This document shows positions 9,888 through 19,317 of a DNA stretch of 64,000 bases, one piece after another. Source of the stretch: CBDDLD01 sp965230605 (GTDB lineage Bacteria; Bacteroidota; Bacteroidia; Flavobacteriales; Flavobacteriaceae); contig CBDDLD010000004.1 in NCBI GenBank assembly GCA_965230605.1, forward strand, positions 1,736,001-1,800,000. The letters run 5' to 3'. The notes under the pieces were generated by a model. That model made no database searches. It was not told the DNA's origin and was given only the letters and a program-made list of their open reading frames with translations. Every line of letters begins with the position of its first letter. Within the stretch, counting starts at the first letter, position 1. The position numbers and the translations under genes are program-made.

Positions 9888-10898
9888 ATGATAAAAGAAG
9901 TTACATCAAAATTGGAATGGAATACAGTTCTAAGTCAAGTGAGTAATTATGACTTTTACCACACCTATGACTATCATTCTTTATCTATTGAATCTAACGA
10001 AACAGCTATACTTATCACCTACTCTAAAGCTGAAGCAATTATAGCTATACCCTTAGTTTTAAGGACCATTAAAGATACTTCGTACTTTGATATGACATCC
10101 GTTTACGGTTATGCTGGCCCTTTAACTAATATTACTGATGACGATTATGACTTTTCTGAATTTCGTTCTGAATTTATAGACTATTTAAAATCCAAGCAAG
10201 TGGTATCTATATTTAGTAGACTTCACCCCTATTTTGAACAAGACCAAATGTTAAGCACTTTAGGTACTGTAGATACACTAGGCGATGTCGTTAACATAGA
10301 TGTTACTTTACCGGTTGAAGAATCTAGAAGAGCTTACGGAAAATCTAACAAAAATCAAATCAATAAGTTAAGGCGAGAGTGTTCAGTAATAAAGGCTGAA
10401 ACTGATGAAGACGTAAGAGAGTTCATCGATATCTATTATGAAAATATGAATCGCTTAAATGCAGATAAGTCTTATTATTTCAGTAAGGAATACTTTTTCA
10501 ATTTCTTAAAGATCACTGATTTTGATACAGATATACTTTTGGTTAAAGAAAACAGTACAGGTAAATTAATTGCAGGTTCAATGTTTGTAAAAACTAATAA
10601 GTTCATGGTGCAATACCATTTGTCCGGTACCCGTACTGAATATCTTAGAATGAAACCTTCAAAGTTATTTTTAGATGAAATGAGGCATATAGCCACTAAT
10701 GAAGGCTTTAATTTTTTTAACTTAGGTGGTGGCTTAGGAAGTAGAAATGATTCGCTTTTCGAGTTTAAGTCCTCGTTTTCAAAAGATTTTAGGTCATTCA
10801 AAATATGGAAATTTGTTGTAGATGAGAACACTTACAATTCCCTTTCAAATGGCATTTCTGAAACGGAACATTTCCCAAAGTATAGAGCGAAGCAATAA
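9888..10898 (+). CDS. FemAB/BioF2-like GNAT acyltransferase
   Basis: A 336-residue protein with two GNAT-like halves. The second half has the FemAB/Acetyltransf_6 pattern, with KSNKNQINKLRRE at about 155 and FFNLGGGLGSRNDSLFEFK near 280. Relatives transfer an amino acid from aminoacyl-tRNA or an acyl group from a CoA donor to an amino sugar or peptide. I chose ATG at 9888 over a TTG 9 bases upstream because the N-terminus then matches the family. It sits where pgl-type clusters usually carry a PglD acetyltransferase, and lies 3 bases from the deacetylase gene. Decorating the repeat unit is likely; the donor is unknown. Confidence 0.7.
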   Translation: MIKEVTSKLEWNTVLSQVSNYDFYHTYDYHSLSIESNETAILITYSKAEAIIAIPLVLRTIKDTSYFDMTSVYGYAGPLTNITDDDYDFSEFRSEFIDYLKSKQVVSIFSRLHPYFEQDQMLSTLGTVDTLGDVVNIDVTLPVEESRRAYGKSNKNQINKLRRECSVIKAETDEDVREFIDIYYENMNRLNADKSYYFSKEYFFNFLKITDFDTDILLVKENSTGKLIAGSMFVKTNKFMVQYHLSGTRTEYLRMKPSKLFLDEMRHIATNEGFNFFNLGGGLGSRNDSLFEFKSSFSKDFRSFKIWKFVVDENTYNSLSNGISETEHFPKYRAKQ

Positions 10899-10901
10899 AT
10901 T

Positions 10902-11879
10902 ATGACCGGTAAGTTTATCATATCATTAGATTACGAACTACATTGGGGGTTTTTTGATTTAATTTCTCTTAACGAAAGTAAATCCAGACTCAACAACGTT
11001 AATTTTGTAATTGATAAACTTTTAGAGATGAGTGATGCTCATCAAATAAAATTAACTTTTGCTACAGTAGGGTTCTTATTCGCAAAAGACAAAGCAGACG
11101 CGTTAAATTACATACCTAATCGTAAGCCTGAATATCAAGATCAATCCTTAGATGCATATGAACTTTATAACAATATTAGCAGCAGTCATCTAAAGTATTA
11201 TTTTGCCAACGAAACAGTTCAGAGAATCAAAAACCATACTGATCATGAGCTAGGGACACATACATTCAGTCATTATTATTGTTCTGAAAATGGACAAAGC
11301 ATTGAGGATTTCAAATCAGACCTTTCTGCTGCCATTACTATTGCACAAGGTAATGCAAACACTCAAATCGAAAGTATTGTTTTTCCAAGAAATCAGACGC
11401 ATCCAGATTATGTGGATATCTGTCAAAGCATGGGTATAAAAGCCTATCGAGGTAACTGTTGGTTCAACTTTAATAATTCTTCAAAAAAGCTAAGCATATT
11501 AGACATAGGAAGGATTGGCTTAAGAGTTCTGGATACATACATTAACATAAGTGGATCCAATAGTTTTAATCTGGAAAAATTTAACAGCAAAGATGCTTCA
11601 ATAATTAATATTCCTGCAAGTAGATTTTTAAGGCCTTATCATAAAAAATTAAAATTTGCAGAGCCATTAAAAATAAAGCGCATACTCAAGGGTATGACCA
11701 AGGCAGCAAAGCAAGGTAAGGTATACCACCTATGGTGGCACCCTCATAATTTCGCTGAAGATATCGAAGAAAATTTCAAAAATCTGAAACGAATTTACCA
11801 ACATTATTCTGAGTTAAAAAAAGCTTATAATTTTGAAAGTTATACCATGTCAGAAACCGCCAGAAAGTTTAAGACATAA
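10902..11879 (+). CDS. NodB-type polysaccharide deacetylase (CE4-like)
   Basis: A 325-residue protein with the NodB homology fold. Motif 1 is SLDYELHW (Asp10 and Glu12), motif 2 is HTFSH at 120-124, which supplies the two metal-binding histidines, and motif 3 is VFPRNQ near 165. No signal peptide is visible, so it probably acts in the cytoplasm on the lipid-linked intermediate. The usual first-motif Asp-Asp is Asp-x-Glu here, a variant I recall in sugar-locus homologues. It ends the first transcription block, 207 bases before the aminotransferase gene. Removal of an N-acetyl group before the neighbouring acyltransferase adds another is an attractive but unproven order. Confidence 0.75.
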   Translation: MTGKFIISLDYELHWGFFDLISLNESKSRLNNVNFVIDKLLEMSDAHQIKLTFATVGFLFAKDKADALNYIPNRKPEYQDQSLDAYELYNNISSSHLKYYFANETVQRIKNHTDHELGTHTFSHYYCSENGQSIEDFKSDLSAAITIAQGNANTQIESIVFPRNQTHPDYVDICQSMGIKAYRGNCWFNFNNSSKKLSILDIGRIGLRVLDTYINISGSNSFNLEKFNSKDASIINIPASRFLRPYHKKLKFAEPLKIKRILKGMTKAAKQGKVYHLWWHPHNFAEDIEENFKNLKRIYQHYSELKKAYNFESYTMSETARKFKT

Positions 11880-12086
11880 TCTCCTTTTAACTGAATTTAT
11901 TACGTTTTATAATTCCACTTTTATTCTATATCGTCTAAATAGAGCCGTTTATCGTAATATTCTTTTTTCTTTTAGTATTTAAGGCTATAGCTATTATCTT
12001 AGCCTCTAACAGCTATTAATTACATAGGTCCCAATTCCCTAAAAATAGACATTAACAACTTTAGGTTGAGACTTAAAGATTAACTT
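11880..12086 (+). other. 207-bp intergenic region splitting the polysaccharide locus
   Basis: This AT-rich gap is the only sizeable break between 1 and 18276. It has an inverted pair AGGCTA/TAGCCT (11982-11987 and 12000-12005) without a following T-run, and two direct copies of AGCTATTA (11989 and 12011) set 22 bp apart, about two helical turns. A weak -7-like TAGGTTG lies at 12062-12068. No open frame of note is present. It plausibly holds a promoter for the aminotransferase-dehydratase-export block, but no exact promoter box is seen. Confidence 0.4.
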
Positions 12087-13205
12087 ATGAAGGATAAAAT
12101 ATGGTTGTCATCACCACACATGAGTGGTAATGAACAAATCTACATACAAGAAGCATTCGACACCAATTGGGTTGCTCCTCTAGGCCCTAATGTCAATGGC
12201 TTTGAAAATGACTTAGAAACATATTTAAGTAAGAACTCTTATGTGGCAGCCTTAGCTTCAGGAACCTCTGCCCTACACTTAAGTTTAATTTTGTTAAATG
12301 TTGGTTATGGCGATGAAGTGATTTGTCAAAGTAAAACATTTTCAGCTTCAGCTAACCCAATTGTTTATCAGGGGGCAACACCAGTGTTTGTGGATAGCGA
12401 AAATGAAACGTGGAACATATGCCCTGATATGTTAGAAAGTGCCATTAAAGACCGTATTTCCAAAGGAAAAAAACCGAAAGCAATTATAGCTGTTCACTTA
12501 TATGGCATGCCCTACAAGGTTAATGAAATACATAGTGTTGCTAAAGCGTACGATATTCCTGTAATTGAAGATAGTGCAGAAGCATTAGGCAGTACATACC
12601 ACGGTGAAAAATGTGGAACATTCGGTGATATTTCGATATTATCATTTAACGGAAACAAAATCATAACAACTTCTGGTGGAGGAGCTTTAGTAGCTAAATC
12701 TAAAGACATAAAAGAAAAGGCAGTATTCTTAGCAACTCAAGCAAGAGATAAGTCTCCCGCATATTTACACTCTCACATAGGGTATAACTACAGAATGTCT
12801 AACATTATTGCAGGTATAGGCAGAGGACAAATGACTATACTAGATAGCCATGTGTCTAATAGACGTTCTAATTATGAATTTTACAAAAATACATTTAAGA
12901 CTATTGAGGAAATAGAATTCTTAGATGAACCAAATAATTATTTTTCTAACCGATGGTTAACCTGCATTCTTTTACCAAATAATGCAATAAAAGAACAAAT
13001 AAGATTAACTTTAGAGAAGGAAAATATAGAATCTAGGCCTTTATGGAAACCAATGCACCAACAGCCTGTCTTTAAAGATGCACCGATGTATAACAATGGT
13101 GTTTCTGATATGTTATTTGACAGAGGTTTGTGCATACCTAGTGGGTCTAACCTATCAGACAAAGATTTAAACAGAGTTGTTGAAGCTATTAAAACAAACT
13201 TTTAA
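12087..13205 (+). CDS. DegT/DnrJ/EryC1 PLP-dependent sugar aminotransferase
   Basis: A 372-residue sugar aminotransferase of the PglE type. Residues 55-65 (ALASGTSALHL) bind the PLP phosphate, VIEDSAEALGS places the cofactor Asp, and Lys191 in GNKIITTSGGG forms the Schiff base. With the adjacent 4,6-dehydratase it should convert a UDP-4-keto-6-deoxy-HexNAc to the 4-amino sugar, with glutamate as amino donor. That makes it the second step of a bacillosamine-type pathway. Its stop lies 5 bases before the dehydratase start. Product stereochemistry cannot be read from the sequence. Confidence 0.88.
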   Translation: MKDKIWLSSPHMSGNEQIYIQEAFDTNWVAPLGPNVNGFENDLETYLSKNSYVAALASGTSALHLSLILLNVGYGDEVICQSKTFSASANPIVYQGATPVFVDSENETWNICPDMLESAIKDRISKGKKPKAIIAVHLYGMPYKVNEIHSVAKAYDIPVIEDSAEALGSTYHGEKCGTFGDISILSFNGNKIITTSGGGALVAKSKDIKEKAVFLATQARDKSPAYLHSHIGYNYRMSNIIAGIGRGQMTILDSHVSNRRSNYEFYKNTFKTIEEIEFLDEPNNYFSNRWLTCILLPNNAIKEQIRLTLEKENIESRPLWKPMHQQPVFKDAPMYNNGVSDMLFDRGLCIPSGSNLSDKDLNRVVEAIKTNF

Positions 13206-13210
13206 TACTG

Positions 13211-15115
13211 ATGCTAGTAAGGCTATTAAATAAAATATCGCAACAGTATGCCTCCAAATGGCTCGTAATGCTATTTGACATAGGCGTTATTATTGTTACA
13301 TTTTTCTTAGCACACCTTATTCGCTTTAATTTTCAACTCGATTTCGAGATTACTGATGTACTAAAACAGCTCCCATATATTATTGTTGTAGCCATTATAA
13401 GCTTTTTAGCTGTTGGTTCATACAAAGGTGTTGTAAGATTTACCGGCTTTAAGGATATTGTAAATATTATTATTGGTGCTAATATTATAGCTACAATATT
13501 AATTGCTTGCACTTTTATAAGTAGAAAGTTTGATGATGCTAGTATGTTTAATATTTCTGGATCAATTATCTATATCCATTTACTATTAAACATCTTATTC
13601 TTAATAGGTGCCAAGTTATTTATTAAGTCTTTATACAATTACATTACTCAAGACTTTAAATCTATTACTAATGTCTTAATCTTTGGTGCAGGTAATTCAG
13701 GAATGCTTACTTATGATGCACTAAAAAATGACACAAAAACGGGAGTGCAAATTGTAGGGTTCATAGATGACGATGAACGAAAGATTGGAAAGAAGATCAA
13801 TTTACTTAGAGTCTACAGCTTAAGCGAAATTGATAAAGCATTCATAGAAAAACATAAGATTGAAGAAGTTGTTATTTCTATCCAAAATATAGATCCTGCC
13901 CGTCTTCTTCAAATAACAGGGAGTCTTTTTGCTCTGGACTTAAAGGTGAAGATCGTACCTCCGGTACAGCAATGGATCGATGGTGACCTTAGTGTTGGAC
14001 AAATAAAAGAGGTAAAGATTGAAGACTTATTAGGTAGAGATCCAATTAATATTAAGAATCCTGATTTAGTAGATCAATACGATAATAAGATCATTCTAAT
14101 TACTGGTGCAGCCGGATCCATAGGAAGTGAAATATGCAGAAAGGTAAGCTTGTATAACTATAAAAAGTTGATTCTCATAGATAATGCCGAGTCTGCCTTA
14201 TATGACATTCAACAAGAATTCAGACAACAAGGATTAAAGGAAGTTGAAGCCATAGTAGCCGATGTAAGGAATAAAGCACGTATAGACCAGATCTTCAATA
14301 AATACAAGCCCAAGATTGTATTTCACGCTGCCGCATATAAACATGTGCCGCTAATGGAAAACAACCCATATGAAGCTGTTTCTGTTAATATAAACGGTAC
14401 AATTAACGTGGCTGAGCTGGCTGTTAAACACAGTGTGAATAAATTTGTTTTAATCTCCACTGATAAGGCGGTGAATCCGACCAATGTAATGGGCGCAACC
14501 AAAAGAATAGCAGAACTTTATGTGTCTTGCCTTAAAGGAAAAGGTCAAACTAAATTTATCACTACTAGATTTGGTAATGTTCTTGGTTCAAACGGATCCG
14601 TTATCCCTCTATTTAAAAAGCAAATTGAAAATGGTGGACCATTAACAGTTACACATAAAGATATTACGCGTTACTTTATGACTATTCCAGAAGCATGTCA
14701 GTTGGTGCTAGAAGCAGCAGCTATGGGTAATGGCAGCGAGATCTTTGTATTCGATATGGGAGAGCCTATAAAAATATTTAACTTAGCTGTAAACATGATC
14801 ATACTATCTGGATTACGTTATCCAGAAGATGTGGATATTAAAATATCTGGATTACGCCCTGGTGAGAAAATTTATGAAGAGTTACTAGCTGATGGTGAAA
14901 ATACGAAGAGTACATATCACGAAAAGATTATGATTGCAAAATCAAGACATATAGATATCGCAGAAACACAAAAACGAATATTAGAATTAGCTAGTGTAAA
15001 ATCTATTACCCAACCTCTGGAAATAGTGGCGTTAATTAAGACATTAATCCCAGAGTATATATCGAATAATTCAAAATTTGAAGTTTTAGATACTAATGAC
15101 AAACCCAATACTTAA
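13211..15115 (+). CDS. Membrane UDP-HexNAc 4,6-dehydratase (PglF/WbpM/CapD type)
   Basis: A 634-residue protein with four N-terminal membrane helices (about 15-140), a first Rossmann domain (VLIFGAGNSG near 158) and a catalytic SDR domain with TGAAGSIG at about 298-305. The active site has the WbpM-type arrangement: Ser416/Thr417 in STDKAVNPTNVMGATK, Met427 where classic SDRs have Tyr, and Lys431. It makes UDP-4-keto-6-deoxy-GlcNAc from UDP-GlcNAc at the inner membrane. Length is normal for the long membrane form. It lies between the aminotransferase and the export lipoprotein genes, so precursor synthesis and export appear to be one transcript. Confidence 0.9.
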   Translation: MLVRLLNKISQQYASKWLVMLFDIGVIIVTFFLAHLIRFNFQLDFEITDVLKQLPYIIVVAIISFLAVGSYKGVVRFTGFKDIVNIIIGANIIATILIACTFISRKFDDASMFNISGSIIYIHLLLNILFLIGAKLFIKSLYNYITQDFKSITNVLIFGAGNSGMLTYDALKNDTKTGVQIVGFIDDDERKIGKKINLLRVYSLSEIDKAFIEKHKIEEVVISIQNIDPARLLQITGSLFALDLKVKIVPPVQQWIDGDLSVGQIKEVKIEDLLGRDPINIKNPDLVDQYDNKIILITGAAGSIGSEICRKVSLYNYKKLILIDNAESALYDIQQEFRQQGLKEVEAIVADVRNKARIDQIFNKYKPKIVFHAAAYKHVPLMENNPYEAVSVNINGTINVAELAVKHSVNKFVLISTDKAVNPTNVMGATKRIAELYVSCLKGKGQTKFITTRFGNVLGSNGSVIPLFKKQIENGGPLTVTHKDITRYFMTIPEACQLVLEAAAMGNGSEIFVFDMGEPIKIFNLAVNMIILSGLRYPEDVDIKISGLRPGEKIYEELLADGENTKSTYHEKIMIAKSRHIDIAETQKRILELASVKSITQPLEIVALIKTLIPEYISNNSKFEVLDTNDKPNT

Positions 15116-15128
15116 AACCTTATCATTT

Positions 15129-15902
15129 ATGAAAACAAGAACTACTTTAGTAGCTATAATTGCACTTATAATGGCAAGCTCGTGTGCTTCTCGGAAAGAT
15201 TTAGTTTATTTTCAAGATGAACCCTTAACCGAAGGCATCGCAAATTCTCAGCCTCAAGAGTTAATATATAAAACAGATGATCTTTTGACTATTGATGTAT
15301 CAGCTTTAGATCCTGATGCTGTAAGACCATTTAACTTACCAGCAGTATCTTATAATGCAGATGTCACAAGTGCTCAAGGCAATCTAAAAATGCAAACCTA
15401 TCTCATAGACTATAATGGTAATATTGAATTTCCTGTCTTAGGAACCATTAAGATGGGAGGATTAACACGTACTCAAGCTACAGCGATGTTAAAAGAGCGA
15501 CTAACTGAATATGTAAAAGACCCTATAGTAAATATTAGATTGGCTAATTTTACGGTGACTATTATTGGTGAAGTAACAAGCCCTGGCACCTTTACAATAC
15601 AAGATGAACGCATAACATTATTAGAGGCTCTAGGTTTAGCCAATGACTTAACCATTTTTGGAAAACGTGAGAATGTGTTTTTAATACGAGAAATTGAAGG
15701 GAAAAAATATTTTGAAAAAATAGACCTTACCTCTGTTAATGTGGTAAGTTCACCATTATATTATTTACAGCAAAACGATGTTATTTATGTTGAGCCTAAT
15801 AACGCTAAAGTGCGTCAATCTACATTTAATCAAAATAATGCTGTATTAATATCTGCTGTAGGAACTCTAGCTACAATTGCAGCCATATTTATCGCCAACT
15901 AA
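15129..15902 (+). CDS. Wza-like polysaccharide export outer-membrane lipoprotein
   Basis: The best start is ATG at 15129; an upstream in-frame ATG at 15096 lies inside the dehydratase gene and would spoil the signal sequence. From 15129 the protein is 257 residues with lipobox ASSC and lipidated Cys19. A Poly_export domain (TDDLLTIDVSALDPDAV at about 45) and a SLBB domain (TIIGEVTSPGTF at about 140) follow. The C-terminus is a single hydrophobic helix (NAVLISAVGTLATIAAIFIA), analogous to the helix that forms the Wza barrel. It should be the outer-membrane pore for the polymer, partnered with the Wzc-like kinase encoded 10 bases downstream. Confidence 0.88.
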   Translation: MKTRTTLVAIIALIMASSCASRKDLVYFQDEPLTEGIANSQPQELIYKTDDLLTIDVSALDPDAVRPFNLPAVSYNADVTSAQGNLKMQTYLIDYNGNIEFPVLGTIKMGGLTRTQATAMLKERLTEYVKDPIVNIRLANFTVTIIGEVTSPGTFTIQDERITLLEALGLANDLTIFGKRENVFLIREIEGKKYFEKIDLTSVNVVSSPLYYLQQNDVIYVEPNNAKVRQSTFNQNNAVLISAVGTLATIAAIFIAN

Positions 15903-15912
15903 AGTTAATCCT

Positions 15913-18276
15913 ATGAATCCTAATAACACAGCAACAAAAGACAGCATAAAAAATGCCGTTGAGACCTATTTATCTAAATGGAAGCTCATCGCAGGTTGTG
16001 TTATTTTAGCTATTGCACTCGCAACGGTGTATCTAAGATATGCTACTAATAAATATCAGGCTTCTGCCTCTATTAGGCTAACTGATGATAAGGGAAAAGG
16101 TAAACTGCCAGAGATCTCTAAGTTGCAAACTTACGGACTGTTTGCAACCAATGCCTCTAATGTATTAGATGAAGTAGAAGTTCTAAAATCGAGAACCGTA
16201 CTCGAGCAAGTAGTAAAAGATTTAAGCTTAAACATAAAGTTCAGTCAAATTGGACGTCTTAAAGAACAAGAGTTGTATGAAAAGGTTCCGTTAAACTTAA
16301 ACTTTATTGCCAGTGACTCCATCATTCATGCCTTAGATACTACATTCTATGTGAAGATAATTGATCCGTCACGATTCATGGTCTCTAGTGAAGATAACAG
16401 TACAATTATAGACCAGAACGGGTTAGAAGGAAAAACATACTCCTTTGGGGATAAAATTGAAACACACTTAGGAGATTTAATTATTACGCCAAACATAGAT
16501 GCATATGAAGGTAAAGTAGGATCAAATCTTAAAGTTAAAATTACTCCGGTTTTAGAGGTTGTTGAAGTTTATAAAACCCGAATTAATATTCTAACCACAC
16601 TAGATTCTAATGTCATTACTTTTACGCTTCAAGAAAATATCAAACAAAAGGCTGAAGATATTTTAAACAAGCTTATTGAGGTGTATAATAATGATGCCAT
16701 CAAAGATAAAGAAGAGGTTGTAAAAGCCACATCTGACTTTATTAATAATCGACTAGAAATTGTATCACGCGAGCTTGAACAAGTTGATTTAACGGCAGAA
16801 AATGTCAAGAAAAATAACAGGTTATCTAATCTGCAATCTCAGTCGGCCATATTCTTACAAACCGAAAAGGAAAACGAGCAAAGGTTAATACAAACAAGTA
16901 ATCAGATACAGATTATAGATTACATGTCTGATCACATCACTGAAAATGATGCTGAATCTGACCTTCTTCCATCAAATATTGGTTTACAAGACCCTAATGT
17001 AGCTCAGATTACTAAGAATCATAATGACCTTGTACTGCAAAGAAATAGAATTCTTAAAAATTCGAGTGAAAAGAACCCTACAGTAATTAATTTGGATAAT
17101 CAAATTAATGCACTCAAAGAGAATTTAAATCAAAGTTTAGAAAATTTAAAGCGTTCTCAGCAAATTACCTTAGATAATTTAAATGCTGAAAGCGCCAGAA
17201 TTAGCTCACAAATATATTCTGCGCCAGGAAAAGAACGTCAGTTTAGAGATATTAACAGACAACAAAGTATTAAGGAGTCTCTATATCTGTATTTACTGCA
17301 AAAGCGTGAAGAAACTGCAATCACTTTAGGTATGACATCACCTAAAGCAAAGATTGTAGAAAGAGCATATACATCAGCTATACCCGTTTTCCCTAAAAAG
17401 AGTATCGTCTATGTTGTCTCGTTTATTTTAGGGCTCTTATTCCCTATCGCCTATGTATACTTAAAAGATCTTTTAGATTCTAAAATTCACACTAAAGACG
17501 ATCTTACCTCTCAAGTATCTGCACCTTACATTGGAGATATCCCAAAATACGGTTCTAGCAAGAAGAAAGTATTAGTATCTGAGGTCGATTATTCCCCTAA
17601 AGCAGAAGCTTTTAGGTTACTTCGTACCAACATAGATTTCATGCTGAGAGACAAATCAAAAACCAGCAAAACTGTATTTGTAACTTCTACTACAGCAGGC
17701 GAAGGTAAGTCTCACACGTCGGTTAATCTTGCTATGACAATTGCGCATGCTAATAAAAAAGTAGTCTTAATAGAAACAGACATAAGGGTACCTAGCTCTA
17801 GTAAGTACTTAAAACTAGATAAGAAAAAACAAGGACTCACTGATTACATAAGTGATACAAGTCTTAAGGTAAGTGATATTGTTTACGGAGTAGGTAAAAA
17901 AGAAACCTTCGATATCATTCCTTCAGGCACAATCCCTCCTAATCCTGCTGAGTTACTTATGAGCGATCGTGTAAAGAGTTTATTTACCCAAATTAAGAAG
18001 GAATATGACTATATCATAGTTGATACTGCTGCGGTTGGTTTGGTGACTGACACCTTATTAATTTCAGAATATGCAGACATGTTCCTTTATGTTGTAAGTG
18101 CAAATAACCTAGACAAACGTCAATTGCATGTAGCGCGTACTATGTACGATGAGAAACGCTTACCAAATATGGTACTGCTTCTTAACGGCACAAAAAAGAA
18201 AGCCGGTTATGGTTATGGCTACGGTTATGGATCTGCTGGTAAGAAGAAAAAATGGTATCAGTTTGGGAAATCATGA
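15913..18276 (+). CDS. Wzc-like polysaccharide co-polymerase and BY-kinase
   Basis: A 787-residue protein from ATG 15913; a TTG-led extension inside the upstream gene is unlikely. A membrane helix at about 20-40 opens the Wzz domain, followed by a long coiled-coil periplasmic region and a GNVR-type segment (QQSIKESLYLYLLQKREE at about 455). A second helix lies at about 500. The cytoplasmic BY-kinase has Walker A GEGKS at about 596-600, Walker A' VVLIETDIR and Walker B YIIVDTAAVG. The C-terminal tail alternates Gly and Tyr (GYGYGYGYG) and should be the autophosphorylated tyrosine cluster that controls chain length and export. Its end overlaps the convergent gene by 6 bases. Confidence 0.9.
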   Translation: MNPNNTATKDSIKNAVETYLSKWKLIAGCVILAIALATVYLRYATNKYQASASIRLTDDKGKGKLPEISKLQTYGLFATNASNVLDEVEVLKSRTVLEQVVKDLSLNIKFSQIGRLKEQELYEKVPLNLNFIASDSIIHALDTTFYVKIIDPSRFMVSSEDNSTIIDQNGLEGKTYSFGDKIETHLGDLIITPNIDAYEGKVGSNLKVKITPVLEVVEVYKTRINILTTLDSNVITFTLQENIKQKAEDILNKLIEVYNNDAIKDKEEVVKATSDFINNRLEIVSRELEQVDLTAENVKKNNRLSNLQSQSAIFLQTEKENEQRLIQTSNQIQIIDYMSDHITENDAESDLLPSNIGLQDPNVAQITKNHNDLVLQRNRILKNSSEKNPTVINLDNQINALKENLNQSLENLKRSQQITLDNLNAESARISSQIYSAPGKERQFRDINRQQSIKESLYLYLLQKREETAITLGMTSPKAKIVERAYTSAIPVFPKKSIVYVVSFILGLLFPIAYVYLKDLLDSKIHTKDDLTSQVSAPYIGDIPKYGSSKKKVLVSEVDYSPKAEAFRLLRTNIDFMLRDKSKTSKTVFVTSTTAGEGKSHTSVNLAMTIAHANKKVVLIETDIRVPSSSKYLKLDKKKQGLTDYISDTSLKVSDIVYGVGKKETFDIIPSGTIPPNPAELLMSDRVKSLFTQIKKEYDYIIVDTAAVGLVTDTLLISEYADMFLYVVSANNLDKRQLHVARTMYDEKRLPNMVLLLNGTKKKAGYGYGYGYGSAGKKKKWYQFGKS

Positions 18277-19281
18277 TGACTTCCCCGGAATTAGCTTTTT
18301 TAACTTATAGATCCCTTTAGTCAACATTACATTCACCTTTTTATCTCTAAGATATTGTTTGAACTTAAACTTTTTTGCAAGTGCATTAGCCTTCCATTTC
18401 GCTTTCAGGGATTTAGAGTCAAATAGTATATGATGCTCATATACATAATCCACATCACACCACCGTTCTTTATAATTGCTCTCCCCTTTTGAGAAGTCTA
18501 GTTTAGAAACATTGTTTTCAATACACCATTCTATCAATTTAAAAATTTCAATATTTCCTAAACCTTCTCTATAATATCTCATATCAAACGTTCTCAAGGC
18601 TACGACAAAAACATCATCATATACAAAACTGAATGATAGTGCTATTGGCTGTTCATCATCATACATCACATTAAGAGCTACTTGCTTATCAAGTATTAAA
18701 GGGTAAAGTACCTCTTGATAAAAATCCCACATTGGTAAAACCGTATTGTGAGTGCTAATGGTATCAAATCGTTCTTCTAGGATTCTTTTAAAAGCATTAA
18801 TCAAAATTTCGTATTCTGATTTGCTTATATCTCCATAAAAAACTTTCTGTGATATATTATGCTTCTTCTCAAGCTTCTTTATAGATGATCTAAAGTTATA
18901 GCGGCTTTTACTAGATTTAAACTTATCTGATAACACATCAGCAGGTTCTTTATACTTACTGATATCAACATAAAGCCCTTTATACTGCCGTACTTTATGA
19001 CATTTTAAACGAGAGTTCTCACTAATAGCCTCAACCTTAAGAAAGGTAGGTACATCATAAACCACAAATGTCTTTCCTTTAAAATCTTCTTCACCATCTT
19101 TTATAGAATATAGCATTCCGTTAGTAAAGTTCTTACCAACATTAACAAAATCGGCAGAGTTTTCGCTGTCAACAAAATCAAGTCCTTGAATAAAATCAAA
19201 TGATTTTGCCTTTTGACCATTATTGAAGTGCTTTAACCATATCTCTTGATATGTTTTTGAGGCAAAAGGATTGTTTCTCAT
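18271..19281 (-). CDS. BioF2-like GNAT protein (CelD/FemAB superfamily)
   Basis: A 336-residue cytoplasmic protein with the Acetyltransf_6 pattern: KSSKSRYNFRSSIKKLEKKH at about 125 and a final LDFSKGESNYKERW block near 280, which in this family lines the acyl-donor site. It is distantly similar in layout to the protein at 9888 but is not a copy. It faces wzc tail to tail with 6 bases of overlap. It may modify the same polysaccharide, though it could belong to another glycan. Start at ATG 19281; no exact promoter box is visible upstream, and proline dehydrogenase lies 36 bases away on the same strand. Confidence 0.65.
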   Translation of the reverse strand: MRNNPFASKTYQEIWLKHFNNGQKAKSFDFIQGLDFVDSENSADFVNVGKNFTNGMLYSIKDGEEDFKGKTFVVYDVPTFLKVEAISENSRLKCHKVRQYKGLYVDISKYKEPADVLSDKFKSSKSRYNFRSSIKKLEKKHNISQKVFYGDISKSEYEILINAFKRILEERFDTISTHNTVLPMWDFYQEVLYPLILDKQVALNVMYDDEQPIALSFSFVYDDVFVVALRTFDMRYYREGLGNIEIFKLIEWCIENNVSKLDFSKGESNYKERWCDVDYVYEHHILFDSKSLKAKWKANALAKKFKFKQYLRDKKVNVMLTKGIYKLKKLIPGKSS

Positions 19282-19317
19282 GATTGATTAATAGTTGCCC
19301 GAAAATTACAATATATT

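Noticed and set aside
10475..10831. 118-residue minus-strand frame inside the FemAB-like gene
   Set aside because: It is a shadow of the coding strand with no recognisable domain and no promoter; the plus-strand gene is well supported.
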